Assembly: GCF_900182915.1 (NCBI RefSeq)
Contig: NZ_FXUG01000001.1
Coordinates: forward strand, 1,302,001 to 1,366,000
Length of the DNA: 64,000 nt
Reading direction: 5' to 3'
Source of the DNA: Neorhodopirellula lusitana
GTDB taxonomy: Bacteria; Planctomycetota; Planctomycetia; Pirellulales; Pirellulaceae
Shown here: positions 35,010 through 44,567 of the stretch, one piece after another
How positions within the stretch are numbered: the stretch's first letter is position 1
Layout: each line of letters starts with the position of its first letter
Made by a program: the position numbers and the translations under genes
The notes under the pieces: generated by a model
Told to the model about the DNA's origin: nothing
Databases searched by the model: none
The model's input: only the letters and a program-made list of their open reading frames with translations

Positions 35010-35394
35010 ATGAGATCGCTTTCGATTGAATTGGAATGGAATGAAGTGGAATGGAATGGTGGAGGCACTAAATAAAACCAGTTTGGTTTGATCCGTTGGG
35101 TCTGGCAACATTGTTTGGTCAGCATGGTCCGTTCACCAGTGCAGGGCCTAGGGGTGGACATCAGATTGGATAGCACGCCAGTTCTGGCCAGCACCCATCT
35201 TGAACAAAGTCGCCAGTCAGCCACGGCGGTCGTGCGATGTTTTGGGTGGTGTAAAAACGAGCGGTGATGTGCACAAAACTTCAGTCTCTTTTGGAAAAAA
35301 CTTGTGTTTTTTTAAAGTGAAGCGAAAGCTGTGCGGGTTAGGAAGACGATAGAGACCATGAGGACTTTACTAGGCCACCACATGAAGGGCACGG
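35010..35394. other. 385-bp intergenic stretch before the exopolysaccharide cluster
   Basis: Contains a short GGAAT-type microrepeat (35027-35059) next to the divergent oxidoreductase start, and an AT-rich tract (TTTTGGAAAAAACTTGTG followed by a run of T) at about 35289-35315. The latter is the most promoter-like segment upstream of the + strand exopolysaccharide genes. No gene is supported. Confidence 0.4.
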
Positions 35395-35856
35395 ATGTTC
35401 GTGAAACTCGCTACGACGACAAAGACGAAAACCGTAAGCCTGTTGGCTCGATGTTGTGGCTTCGTTGGCATGGCGATGTTAGGCAGCCTGCTTTTGAGTA
35501 GTGGTGCCGCCTCGGCTCAAGGTTATTCCAACGGTGGTTTGCAGGTTGGAGGTGCGACCAAGCCGGAGTTCGCTCCGTTGCCGCCAGCGCTGTCGCCCTA
35601 TCTCGATTTGCTTCGTAGCGACAGCGGCGTGGTCAGTCCCTACCACTCGTTTGTGTTACCGCGACGTCAAATCACACAACAACAATCGCAGCAATCAGCC
35701 CAGATTCATCGCTTGCAATCGCAAGTGCATCAGCTTGACGCGGTTTCACAGCAGCGTCGTCGCGTTTCACGATCACGCATGCCAACCGGAAACGGTGGCT
35801 TCTTTCAACAGTACTCACATTTCTATCCCGCATCGAATAACCCATCACGCCGCTAG
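35395..35856 (+). CDS. Small secreted protein at the head of the exopolysaccharide cluster
   Basis: 153 residues with a long signal peptide (hydrophobic core about 20-40, cleavage near ASAQG). The mature part contains PALSPYLDLLRSDSGVVSPYHSFVLP, then a Gln-rich helix (about 90-120) and a short basic, aromatic C-terminus. No family is recognised. It lies 58 bp before the Wza-like gene on the same strand, so a role in export or surface assembly is possible but unproven. Confidence 0.68.
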   Translation: MFVKLATTTKTKTVSLLARCCGFVGMAMLGSLLLSSGAASAQGYSNGGLQVGGATKPEFAPLPPALSPYLDLLRSDSGVVSPYHSFVLPRRQITQQQSQQSAQIHRLQSQVHQLDAVSQQRRRVSRSRMPTGNGGFFQQYSHFYPASNNPSRR

Positions 35857-35914
35857 TGGCGACGCGACATTGTCGCACGAATGATTCCGTAAGCATCTTC
35901 CTTCGAAGTCTGTC

Positions 35915-37078
35915 TTGAACTTTTCCATCCAACTCTATCGACAACTCTGTATCGTCGGGCTAGCGATATGCTGGTTCGGAATCAGCGGCTGCGCGGTGTT
36001 GGCTCCGATACCCTTGCAGGGCGGAATGGCTGGTGGCGGGTTTTCAGGACAGGACGGCGTTGGCACGGTGCCGTGCGATCAGATGCTGGCCAATCATGTT
36101 GCTCAGCTTTGCGATGGTCGGGAAGCTTGGGTTCCTCGAGAACTCGACAAAGCAACGGTTCCCATTTATCGCGTTGAGCCGCCAGATATTCTGACGATTG
36201 ACGTTATGTTGCAGGTCCCACACAGCACCTACGGCTTGAATGTGGGCGACGCGGTATCGTTATCGGTCGTCGGGACTTTCCCTGATGAACCGATCGCTGG
36301 CCAGTACGTCATTCAGGTGGGTGGAGTGATTGATCTTGGTTTCGGCTACGGACAAGTTGAGGTCGGCGGGCAAACGATTTTACATGCTCGGACGCTCATC
36401 AACGCCCATCTCATCAAGCAACTACGCAGTCCTCGGGTTTCGCTATCGTTGCTAAACGCATCGGGCATGCAGCCCATTTCAGGGGAGCACTTGGTGGGTC
36501 CCGATGGCACGATCACGCTGGGCCAATACGGATCCTTGCCAGTGGCGGGCATGACCCTCGACGAGGTTCGGCACTCGATCGCCGATCACTTGTCGCCTTT
36601 CTTTGCAAGGCCGAAGGTTTCGGTAAACGTCTATGCGTTTAATAGCAAAGCCTATTACATCATCACTCAAGGCGGCGGTCAGGGTGATAGTTTGGTCCGG
36701 CTTCCTTACACAGGAAACGAGACCGTGATGGACGCGCTTAGCCAGATCAATGGTCTTAGCTACGTTTCATCGAGTCGGTTGTGGATCGCGCGGCCGGATC
36801 GTGAGACCAAGACCAGTCAAATACTTCCGATTGATTGGGAAGGCATTTCCCAACGCGCCGAAGTGCAGACTAACTACCAGTTGATGCCAGGCGATCGGCT
36901 TTACATCGCGCACAATCGATTGGTTGCTTTGGATGGAGCGATCGCGAAAATGGTGGCTCCGATTGAACGCATCTTTGGATTCACGCTATTGGGGACGAGC
37001 ACGGCGTCGAGGCTTTCGGGCGACGTGCTAGGGAAGACATCCAGTTCTGGCTACACAGCAACCTCGTTGAGGAACTAG
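35915..37078 (+). CDS. Polysaccharide export outer-membrane protein (Wza-like)
   Basis: 387 residues from a TTG (no in-frame ATG nearby). A lipobox FGISGC puts the lipid-anchored cysteine at residue 26. The Poly_export region starts at IYRVEPPDILTIDV and ends around ARPKVSVNV; SLBB-like segments follow (KAYYIITQGGGQGDSLVRLP; NYQLMPGDRLYIAHN). It would form the outer-membrane exit channel for the polysaccharide made by the downstream genes. The next gene begins 2 bp after the stop. Confidence 0.91.
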   Translation: MNFSIQLYRQLCIVGLAICWFGISGCAVLAPIPLQGGMAGGGFSGQDGVGTVPCDQMLANHVAQLCDGREAWVPRELDKATVPIYRVEPPDILTIDVMLQVPHSTYGLNVGDAVSLSVVGTFPDEPIAGQYVIQVGGVIDLGFGYGQVEVGGQTILHARTLINAHLIKQLRSPRVSLSLLNASGMQPISGEHLVGPDGTITLGQYGSLPVAGMTLDEVRHSIADHLSPFFARPKVSVNVYAFNSKAYYIITQGGGQGDSLVRLPYTGNETVMDALSQINGLSYVSSSRLWIARPDRETKTSQILPIDWEGISQRAEVQTNYQLMPGDRLYIAHNRLVALDGAIAKMVAPIERIFGFTLLGTSTASRLSGDVLGKTSSSGYTATSLRN

Positions 37079-37080
37079 CC

Positions 37081-37797
37081 GTGTATTCGCTTTGTAATCT
37101 CGGCGTCTGTATCGTTCGTCTGCTAACGCTGGTCCTGGACGTTGAGCGTTTTCAAAACGCAGCTTGGCCCTTGATGTTGGGTTGCTTGTTTGGATTGGTT
37201 GGGGGCAGTAGTGGATGCGTCATGCATCACCAACAACTCTGCGAAACACTGGTGAACCCACGTGTGTGTCCGAATTGCATGGCACGTGACATCAGTGAGT
37301 GCCACTGCTTTGCACCAACAGCGGATGGTGGTTACCACGAGACGAATTGGCACCGTATGGGCAACGCCTCTTTTGAATCGCCCGTGACGCAAAACTTTGC
37401 TGATGCCGCGCCACCGATTGAATTTGATGAGCAAGTACACGAAGGCTTCGATCCGGCCAGCGAAACATCGTTGAACGACGCAACCATGCAATCGTCATCG
37501 CAAGTGCTGTCAGATGAGAGCACCACGCCGCTGCGAAGCTTGCCTGTCGAGGCGTTCTCGCAGGAACCGCTGGGGCAAGTTCCGCAATACGGTGAACTAC
37601 GCGTTGTGGGTGCTTGGGATTCGGTTGGTGGTGAAGGAAGCACGGTTGCTGCGAATTCAGCCCGGCGAATGAACCGACGCCGTCACTTCGAACCTGCACG
37701 CCGACTCTCCAAATCAACGGAATCAAGTACCAGAATTGTCGATCCACGGACACTGGTGGGTGCGTCGGAATCCAACCTTGACTATTACCAGCCTTAA
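37081..37797 (+). CDS. Putative lipoprotein, unknown, paired with the Wza-like gene
   Basis: 238 residues from a GTG 2 bp after the Wza-like stop, so co-translated. A hydrophobic segment ends in the lipobox-like GGSSGC (Cys46), followed by a Cys/His-rich patch (CETLVNPRVCPNCMARDISECHC) that could bind metal. The remainder is polar and probably unstructured, with a basic stretch RRMNRRRHFEPARR. No family is recognised. Position suggests an accessory envelope component of the exporter. Confidence 0.65.
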   Translation: MYSLCNLGVCIVRLLTLVLDVERFQNAAWPLMLGCLFGLVGGSSGCVMHHQQLCETLVNPRVCPNCMARDISECHCFAPTADGGYHETNWHRMGNASFESPVTQNFADAAPPIEFDEQVHEGFDPASETSLNDATMQSSSQVLSDESTTPLRSLPVEAFSQEPLGQVPQYGELRVVGAWDSVGGEGSTVAANSARRMNRRRHFEPARRLSKSTESSTRIVDPRTLVGASESNLDYYQP

Positions 37798-37929
37798 TCA
37801 ACTTAGAACGCGAGAGATTTGCGGGGTAATTGCACTGCTAAGAACATTGTTGAACGGTAAGTTTCCTTGTTCGTTCGACGCCCCACTTTGAACACTTTCG
37901 ACCCATATCAAAGCCTTTCACTACCTACT

Positions 37930-39315
37930 ATGTCCGCTGTAGTCCTTTCATCGAATCACCATGCGAAAGCGGTGTTGTCGTCATCCGACGATCGACACGG
38001 TTGGGGCTTGCTGTTGTTGATGGCGGTGGTGGCGACGTTGTTCGTTCGCCCGGCGGACTTGTTGCCCGTGTTGACAGCGTGGCCGATCTATCAGTTTCTG
38101 ATTATTGGTTGTTTGGTGGTGGCCTATCGGGCGATGCTGCGTCAACTCTCTTTTGAAACGATCACGCACCAACCCGTGACCGCCTGTGTCTTGCTTCTGT
38201 TGGCTTCCGTCACGCTGTCACACCTTGCACACGGATTCTTTTGGGCGGCTCGTAATTCAACTTATGAAATTAGCAAAGTGATTGCTTTGTTTCTGTTGAT
38301 CGTGGGTTTGGTGAACACGCCCAGTCGATTGTTCTTGTTCGTGAAATGCTTGAGCGTCGCGATTACTTTTGTCGCACTGCTTGCGTTGTTGGATCGCTAC
38401 GAGTTGTATTCGATCGGCGCGTTGGAATCGGTCGAGGATCGAATGAGGGTGGCTAACGAGACAACGGTGCAAGTCGACCGAATTCGTGGGACGGGAATTT
38501 TCAATGACCCGAATGACTTTGGGATGATTTTGGTGACGGGCTTGGTCTTGTGCGCTTCATCGTTCATGCGGCCGGGTGCCGGTTTGCGTAGATATCTTTG
38601 GTTGACACCGATTGGCATCTTGATGGCCACGCTGGCGTTGACGCACTCGCGAGGTGCCTTGCTTTCGCTGGCGAGCGTCGTTCCCGCGGCCGTGGTTTAT
38701 CGCTTAGGTTGGAAGTACGCAGTGCCTTCGCTATTTGTACTTCCGGGCTTAGCCATGCTCTTCAGCGCGCGGATGACGAATGTGCAGGCGATGACTGACG
38801 GAACGGGGCAAAGCCGAATTCAGATCTGGTCAGACTGTTTGGTCTTGTGGCGACAGTACCCCATTTTCGGAACCGGACAGGGGATGCTGGTGGAAGAGAT
38901 CGGCGTGGTTGCGCACAACTCGTTCTTGCAGTGCTTCGTTGAACTGGGGTTGGTTGGCGGAATCGCCTTTGCGGCGTGTTTCATGGGCACATTGCTGGGC
39001 CTCTGGTCGCTGCGTGATCGGTTCTGGAATCTGAATGACGTGAAATCCACTCCTGAACTTCACCGGTTGGCTCACTTGCGAATGTTTCTCTTCGCGGCGG
39101 TTTCCGCGTACGCAATGGGGATCCTTTCCATCTCTCGTCAATTTGTAGCACCAACTTTTTTGATCCTGGGGCTGGGGACGGCGGCGCAATTGGTTTGTCC
39201 AATGTCGCACCCCTCTTTGCGGTTGAATAACTATTTCTTCGTGATGTGCTTGCTAAGTGGAGCTGGAGTTTTGTTGTTTTGTCATGTTGTTGTTCGCGTC
39301 TTCAATCAGTTTTAG
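37930..39315 (+). CDS. O-antigen ligase/polymerase-family membrane protein (Wzy/WaaL-like)
   Basis: About 461 residues from the ATG at 37930, with ten or more transmembrane helices beginning WGLLLLMAVVATLFV. The large periplasmic loop ends with GTGQGMLVEEIGVVAHNSFLQCFVELGLVGG, the family's hallmark His-containing motif. These proteins polymerise or ligate undecaprenyl-linked glycans in the periplasm. An earlier TTG at 37867 is possible but less likely. It lies directly before an ABC export pair. Confidence 0.88.
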   Translation: MSAVVLSSNHHAKAVLSSSDDRHGWGLLLLMAVVATLFVRPADLLPVLTAWPIYQFLIIGCLVVAYRAMLRQLSFETITHQPVTACVLLLLASVTLSHLAHGFFWAARNSTYEISKVIALFLLIVGLVNTPSRLFLFVKCLSVAITFVALLALLDRYELYSIGALESVEDRMRVANETTVQVDRIRGTGIFNDPNDFGMILVTGLVLCASSFMRPGAGLRRYLWLTPIGILMATLALTHSRGALLSLASVVPAAVVYRLGWKYAVPSLFVLPGLAMLFSARMTNVQAMTDGTGQSRIQIWSDCLVLWRQYPIFGTGQGMLVEEIGVVAHNSFLQCFVELGLVGGIAFAACFMGTLLGLWSLRDRFWNLNDVKSTPELHRLAHLRMFLFAAVSAYAMGILSISRQFVAPTFLILGLGTAAQLVCPMSHPSLRLNNYFFVMCLLSGAGVLLFCHVVVRVFNQF

Positions 39316-39327
39316 CGGGGACAGCAA

Positions 39328-40242
39328 ATGAGTACTTCTAATGTGAAATCGTCTGGTCTCGGGTTGTCAGATTGGGAACAGGACGCCTTGGACGCTCGTA
39401 ACGCGAAGCGTTGTGGTGCTGAAATGCCGGTGACTCGGATTCAATCCAAGTCAGATTGGCAAGCAATTGATTTCGCGGAACTGTATGTCTACCGCGATCT
39501 GTTTCGGTATCTCGTTCGACGAGAGATCAAGGTTCGGTATGCTCAGAGCGCGATTGGTGTTGGTTGGGCGATCTTGCAACCACTGTTCACGATGCTGGTA
39601 TTTACGGTGATCTTTGGGCGGTTGGCTAAGGTCGGATCCGATGGAGCACCCTATGCATTGTTTAGCTTTGCTGGACTGGTACCGTGGATGTTCTTTTCGA
39701 ATGCAGTGACCGATGGGGTCAACGGTTTGATTGGCGGCGCGTCGATGATGTCGAAAGTTTACTTTCCACGCATGTTCATGCCGCTGGCTGCCAACGCGGC
39801 TCGATTGATTGACTTTGGTGTCGCTTCAATCGTGATGGCGGGATTGATGGTTTGGTACGGCGTGTTGCCAAACGCGGGTGCGTTGGCTTTGCCGTGGATC
39901 TTGGCGATGATGTTTTTGACCGCTTCGGGAGTCACGCTTTGGTTGTCCACGTTTGCGATTCAGTATCGCGACGTCAAACATGCGATGGGATTTGTTGTTC
40001 AGATCTTGATGTACGCGGCACCGGTTGTTTATCCCGCGTCGCTGATTCCGGAAGCGTATCAACGAGTTTACGCGATCAACCCGATGGTCGGTGTGATTGA
40101 GGGTTTGCGGAGCGGTTGGCTGGGAACTCGTGTGTTGCCTTGGGACTTGTTGCTAATTGGCTCGGTCAGCGCAATCTTGTTGTTCGTGACCGGTGTGTCT
40201 TACTTCAATGCCAAGCAGCGTGTCTTCGCTGACCTCGCTTAA
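39328..40242 (+). CDS. ABC-2 type polysaccharide export permease (Wzm-like)
   Basis: 304 residues. After a 55-residue cytoplasmic start, LYVYRDLFRYLVRREIKVRYAQS leads into WAILQPLFTMLVFTVIFGRL and five further helices, the ABC-2 permease layout; PMVGVIEGLRSGWLG near the end is also typical. It moves a lipid-linked glycan across the inner membrane with the ATPase encoded 5 bp downstream. Confidence 0.93.
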   Translation: MSTSNVKSSGLGLSDWEQDALDARNAKRCGAEMPVTRIQSKSDWQAIDFAELYVYRDLFRYLVRREIKVRYAQSAIGVGWAILQPLFTMLVFTVIFGRLAKVGSDGAPYALFSFAGLVPWMFFSNAVTDGVNGLIGGASMMSKVYFPRMFMPLAANAARLIDFGVASIVMAGLMVWYGVLPNAGALALPWILAMMFLTASGVTLWLSTFAIQYRDVKHAMGFVVQILMYAAPVVYPASLIPEAYQRVYAINPMVGVIEGLRSGWLGTRVLPWDLLLIGSVSAILLFVTGVSYFNAKQRVFADLA

Positions 40243-40247
40243 GGATC

Positions 40248-41528
40248 ATGAAGATGCAACCTATTTCGAATCCGTCATGTGATCATGCGATTTCCGCCCA
40301 AGGAATCAGCAAGGCGTATCGGTTGGCAAAACGGCAAACCACGCCGGATACATTGGTCGGCGCGATCCAGGCAATTGCGAAAGCACCACTGCGCAATTTT
40401 CAATACTTGCGTTCGCTTGGACGAGCCCATCACGCGGCGAAGTTGAATGACGAAGATCTGTACTGGGCACTGCAGGACGTTTCGTTTGATGTTCCCGCAG
40501 GGGAAGTCGTGGGTGTGATTGGACGCAATGGTGCTGGCAAGAGCACGTTGCTGAAGATTTTGTCTCGAATCACGCAGCCTACTTCCGGCGAAGCAACCAT
40601 CCGGGGGCGAGTGTCGAGTTTATTGGAGGTGGGAACGGGTTTTCACCCGGAGTTAACTGGACGCGAAAATGTCTACATGAACGGTACGATCTTGGGGATG
40701 ACCAAGCGAGAGATCGATCGTAAGTTCGACCAAATTGTCGATTTTGCGGGGGTGGATCGTTTTTTGGATACGCCGATCAAACGATATAGCAGTGGGATGC
40801 AAGTCCGGCTTGCGTTCTCCGTGGCTGCTCACTTGGATCCCGATATTCTGATCATCGATGAAGTTCTGGCGGTGGGCGACGCAGAGTTCCAAAAGCGTTG
40901 TATCGGCAAGATGCAGGAAGTGGCTGGCGGCGGACGTACGGTGATGTTTGTGAGTCACAATATGTCGGCGATCGGACAACTGTGCACGTCAGGTTTGTTG
41001 CTTTCCAAAGGCCGTGTTGCCTCACAGGGGGATCTTGGCGTTGTGGTTCAGTCTTACATGGACGATCTGTTCAGTACGGAGTCGAAGGTTGGCAATGAGG
41101 AGACGACTATCATCGTCCAGACTGCCATTGATGGCGATGAAAGCGAGAGGATGTGGAGGTATGGATCAATGGTTCGTGTTCGAGTTGAGGTGGACACTCA
41201 ACTTGTGATTGCCAACCCGGCGATCGATCTGTACTTCAACTCCAGTGCGGGGCGAATGATCTTCGCGCAGAGCGATCGTTTCGTCAAACATTTCGATAGT
41301 GATTCCAACCGATGGGTGTTCGAGTTCCAGCTTCGCAATAACGGTTTTGTGTCGGATTACATGACGATTGACGTCGGATTTCGATACTGTTCAAGCACCC
41401 GCTACCTCGGCTTGTGGCAGTCGGTTGCGGCGATCGCGCTGGGAGAAGTTCCAGCGGGGCACACGCACGGTCGTGATTGTCCGATTGCGGTGCCGTGTGA
41501 AGTGCAACTGATGGAGGCGGCGGCATGA
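40248..41528 (+). CDS. ABC exporter ATPase with C-terminal glycan-binding domain (Wzt-like)
   Basis: 426 residues. The N-terminal ATPase (about 10-265) has Walker A GRNGAGKST, signature YSSGMQVRLAFS, Walker B ILIIDEVLAVGD and the switch VSHN. Residues about 280-420 form a beta-sandwich like Wzt_C (VRVRVEVDTQLVIANPAIDLYF), which in O-antigen systems recognises the terminated chain end. A fused Wzt_C implies that export is coupled to chain capping. It overlaps the next gene by 4 bp. Confidence 0.93.
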   Translation: MKMQPISNPSCDHAISAQGISKAYRLAKRQTTPDTLVGAIQAIAKAPLRNFQYLRSLGRAHHAAKLNDEDLYWALQDVSFDVPAGEVVGVIGRNGAGKSTLLKILSRITQPTSGEATIRGRVSSLLEVGTGFHPELTGRENVYMNGTILGMTKREIDRKFDQIVDFAGVDRFLDTPIKRYSSGMQVRLAFSVAAHLDPDILIIDEVLAVGDAEFQKRCIGKMQEVAGGGRTVMFVSHNMSAIGQLCTSGLLLSKGRVASQGDLGVVVQSYMDDLFSTESKVGNEETTIIVQTAIDGDESERMWRYGSMVRVRVEVDTQLVIANPAIDLYFNSSAGRMIFAQSDRFVKHFDSDSNRWVFEFQLRNNGFVSDYMTIDVGFRYCSSTRYLGLWQSVAAIALGEVPAGHTHGRDCPIAVPCEVQLMEAAA

Positions 41529-42394
41529 TTGATTCCACTTCAATCATTGGGCGCGCGCCCATGGGCCCATTCGTGGTGGCGGAGCGGACTGACTGGATCG
41601 AGCCCGATGCAAGTGAGTTTCGGTTTCAAGAAACAGGCTGCCCTTTCATTACCAATGCGTTTAAGACCCAGCAGTTGTCGGATCTGAAGGGCCGAGTTCG
41701 CTCGATGGATACTTTTATCCCACGCGAGCAAGGAGATTTGCTGTTCAGCTTGGTTCGCCATTTGAAACCCTTGCAAACGATAGAGATCGGTTTAGCGAAC
41801 GGGATTTCGGCGTTGCACATCGCTCGAGCGATTCGGGAAAATGGATGCGGCCATCATTGGGCGATCGATCCCTACCAAACAACAGATTGGCACGGCGTTG
41901 CTTTGGCATCACTGCGTCAGACTGGATTGGATTCGCTGGTTAGCTTGGACGAGCGTCCATCGCACTGGGCGGTACCGGATCTGGAAGAGGCAGGCGGCAG
42001 AGTGCAGTTCGCGTTTGTTGACGGAAGTCACTTGCTGGACTACGTGATGGCCGATTTCATGATGATCGACCGGATTCTTGATGTGGGTGGTTTGATCGCG
42101 TTTGATGATTCGGATTGGCCAGCAGTCTTGCATGTGATCCGGTTTGCGGTGACCAATTGCGAATACGAAGTGTTTCCAACAGGGGTGGTCATTGAACCGA
42201 GTCCATTCAGGCCAAGGTTATTGACAAAGTTGGCTCGGCGATTGGTGCACGGGTCTGCTCGTTTGCAGCGAATCGTTCGTCGGAGTTTTTCGATTCCGGA
42301 TGCTGAGCGAGGAATCGAAGGACGATGCGTCGTGTTGCGTAAGACTGCGAATGATTCCAGGCATGCATTGCAGGGGCAGCCGGAAGACTTCTAG
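41525..42394 (+). CDS. Class I SAM-dependent methyltransferase
   Basis: 289 residues, of the Methyltransf_24 type: QTIEIGLANGISALHIARAI is the SAM-binding glycine loop, HHWAIDPYQTTDW the acidic ribose-binding strand, and VQFAFVDGSHLLDYVMADF then GGLIAFDDSDWP follow. It starts inside the Wzt-like stop (ATGA overlap). A chain-terminating or decorating methyltransferase would suit the Wzt_C recognition model, but that is inference. Confidence 0.85.
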   Translation: MIDSTSIIGRAPMGPFVVAERTDWIEPDASEFRFQETGCPFITNAFKTQQLSDLKGRVRSMDTFIPREQGDLLFSLVRHLKPLQTIEIGLANGISALHIARAIRENGCGHHWAIDPYQTTDWHGVALASLRQTGLDSLVSLDERPSHWAVPDLEEAGGRVQFAFVDGSHLLDYVMADFMMIDRILDVGGLIAFDDSDWPAVLHVIRFAVTNCEYEVFPTGVVIEPSPFRPRLLTKLARRLVHGSARLQRIVRRSFSIPDAERGIEGRCVVLRKTANDSRHALQGQPEDF

Positions 42395-42429
42395 CTGACG
42401 CAGAATTCGCCGGACTGAAAGGATTGAAC

Positions 42430-43611
42430 ATGAAGACAGCCGCAATGGATTTGCGAATTTGCGTCGCCTCAACGGGGTTGGGCCACGTCATGCGCGGAGT
42501 CGAAGGTTGGGCTCATGACCTTGGTCACGCACTCGCCGACCGTGGCCAGGATGTGTTGTTGTGTAAGGGCGATGGAGAAGCGACAGCTTCGTTTGAACGT
42601 GTGGTTTCATGTTGGACCCGAGAATCTGAAACAACCCAGCGATTGCTTCGCTGGCTGCCGCATTCCGTTGGCTGGCGGGTAGGGTTGGGCAACGCGTACA
42701 ACGTTGAGCAGACAACGTTCGCGATAAATTTGCTTGGGTTGCTGCGGCGCGAAAGAGTGGATGTATTGCACGTACAGGACCCGCATGTCGCTGGTTTTGT
42801 TCAGACTGCAATGCGTGTCGGGCTCTGCCAAACGAAGGTGCTTTTCGGGCATGGGACGGAAGAGCCGCTGGAGTCTTTGGCTGCACTGGATCATGTTCAT
42901 CATCTGGCCCCTTGGCATGAACGCGAAGCGGAAGCCGTGATTGGAGTTCGTGAGGGATGGTGTACGATCCCCAACTTCGTTGATTCCCAGTTTTATCGTC
43001 CTGTTGCGGCTTCCAGGTTTCGAAGTGAGTGGGGAATTCCTGAGGGTGGTTTGGTGGTGACGGTGTGTTCGGCGATTAAGCGCCGGCACAAGCGGATTGA
43101 TTGCTTGATCGAAGAATTCGCGTCAGTGCGTCAGCAGCGTCCGGATCTTCCAGTCTGGTTTGTTTTCGCAGGTGGTCGCAATTCAGAGTCGGACGAGCTG
43201 ATTGAATTTGGGAGAGCGAAACTAGGCGATCGAGTGCGTTTTGTTTCGGAGCTCACACGGGATGAAATGCCAGCGTTTCATGCTGCCGGCGATGTATTCG
43301 TGCATGGTAGTTTGTTTGAGATGTTTGGGACCGTTCTGGCCGAAGCATCGTCGTGTGGTGTTCCTTGTATTGCACATCATCACCCAGTCATGCAGTGGGT
43401 ACTTGGTCCCGGTGGGATGACTCTCGACATGACAGTCCCAGGAAGTTTGGCGGTTGGCTTGCTTCGTTTACTGGACGATGAGCACTTGCGGAAACAAATG
43501 GGAACTGCGGGACGCCGATACTGCCATGATCAGTTCGATCAAGAGGTCGTGATTGATCAGATGATTCACCAATACGGCAAGATTGCGGGTGCCAGGGCGG
43601 TGGCCGCATGA
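42430..43611 (+). CDS. Glycosyltransferase family 4-like
   Basis: 393 residues from the ATG at 42430 (AAAGGA upstream). The N-terminal Rossmann half starts LRICVASTGLGHVMRGVEGW; the C-terminal half has VRFVSELTRDEMPAFHAAGDVFVHGSLFEMFGTVLAEASSCGVP, matching the GT4 nucleotide-sugar site with its EX7E pattern. It transfers a sugar from a nucleotide donor on the cytoplasmic face; donor and acceptor unknown. It overlaps the next gene by 4 bp. Confidence 0.87.
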   Translation: MKTAAMDLRICVASTGLGHVMRGVEGWAHDLGHALADRGQDVLLCKGDGEATASFERVVSCWTRESETTQRLLRWLPHSVGWRVGLGNAYNVEQTTFAINLLGLLRRERVDVLHVQDPHVAGFVQTAMRVGLCQTKVLFGHGTEEPLESLAALDHVHHLAPWHEREAEAVIGVREGWCTIPNFVDSQFYRPVAASRFRSEWGIPEGGLVVTVCSAIKRRHKRIDCLIEEFASVRQQRPDLPVWFVFAGGRNSESDELIEFGRAKLGDRVRFVSELTRDEMPAFHAAGDVFVHGSLFEMFGTVLAEASSCGVPCIAHHHPVMQWVLGPGGMTLDMTVPGSLAVGLLRLLDDEHLRKQMGTAGRRYCHDQFDQEVVIDQMIHQYGKIAGARAVAA

Positions 43612-44567
43612 GTGGTCCAGCAATCAATATCAGCGTCGTGATTCCTGCCTACAATGCCGGCGCAACGATTCGTCGAGCCATTGACAGTGTGTTGGCGCAG
43701 TCCTACCCGCCGCTGGAAATCATTGTTGTTGATGACGGTAGTTTCGATGACACGGCCGACATCGCGGGGCGGTACGGTCATCCGGTAAGGTTGATTCGGC
43801 AAGGGAATTCGCAAACCGCGGCGGCCCGGAATCTTGGTATTTCTAGTTCACGTGGCGACTGGATCGCGTTCTTGGATGCGGATGACTATTGGGACGCAGA
43901 CAAACTTGCCAAGCAAGCCGACGTTGCTCGCTGGAATGATGACGTCAGTCTTATTGCCAGTGGCTATCGCACTGAATCACCAGAGACTCATCAGTACAGC
44001 GAACAGATTGCGTCGCCGGTATCTTGGTGCGACCGAGTTTTGACGCGTGAGGATGTCAATCCGTTTTTGCTGGGGACTCGGATGTGGACGGGGACCGTTT
44101 TGGTCAAACGTTCGGCTTTGGGTGACGAGCGATTTGTATCCGGATTGGAGCCGGCGGAGGATCGCGATCTTTGGGTTCGGCTGGCAAGTCGAACATCGGT
44201 GTGGTTGATGTCGGATTCGCTTGCAACCTGTGTGTTAGAAGCCGGCAGTCTTTCTCGTGGTGACATTCGCAAGGACTGTCAGTCCATGCTGGCGGTGATT
44301 GATCGACACCAGAGACAAATGGGCTTCTTGAATCGTCTTGTATGGCGGTCGTATACCTATTACCGCTGGGCCGCGATGGAGCCGAACTCGATGAAGTCGC
44401 TCTTTCTTTTGTTGCAGTCTTTCGGGACCTGGCCAGCCTCGCTATCGAGAATGCCGACCATGCAGACTTTGGGACGGTCCAAGCGATTGGTGCGTGTCGG
44501 GTTTGATTTGATTGGGAATGTATGTCACTGGCGTTCGGCGAATGAACCACGGGAGGCGTCGTTATGA
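43608..44567 (+). CDS. Glycosyltransferase family 2
   Basis: 319 residues. GT-A fold: ISVVIPAYNAGATIRRAIDS, IIVVDDGSFDDT, RNLGISSSRGDWIAFLDADDYW with the DxD metal site, and EPAEDRDLWVRLA. It has no predicted membrane helices. It overlaps both neighbours by 4 bp, so translation is tightly coupled. Donor sugar unknown. Confidence 0.92.
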   Translation: MSGPAINISVVIPAYNAGATIRRAIDSVLAQSYPPLEIIVVDDGSFDDTADIAGRYGHPVRLIRQGNSQTAAARNLGISSSRGDWIAFLDADDYWDADKLAKQADVARWNDDVSLIASGYRTESPETHQYSEQIASPVSWCDRVLTREDVNPFLLGTRMWTGTVLVKRSALGDERFVSGLEPAEDRDLWVRLASRTSVWLMSDSLATCVLEAGSLSRGDIRKDCQSMLAVIDRHQRQMGFLNRLVWRSYTYYRWAAMEPNSMKSLFLLLQSFGTWPASLSRMPTMQTLGRSKRLVRVGFDLIGNVCHWRSANEPREASL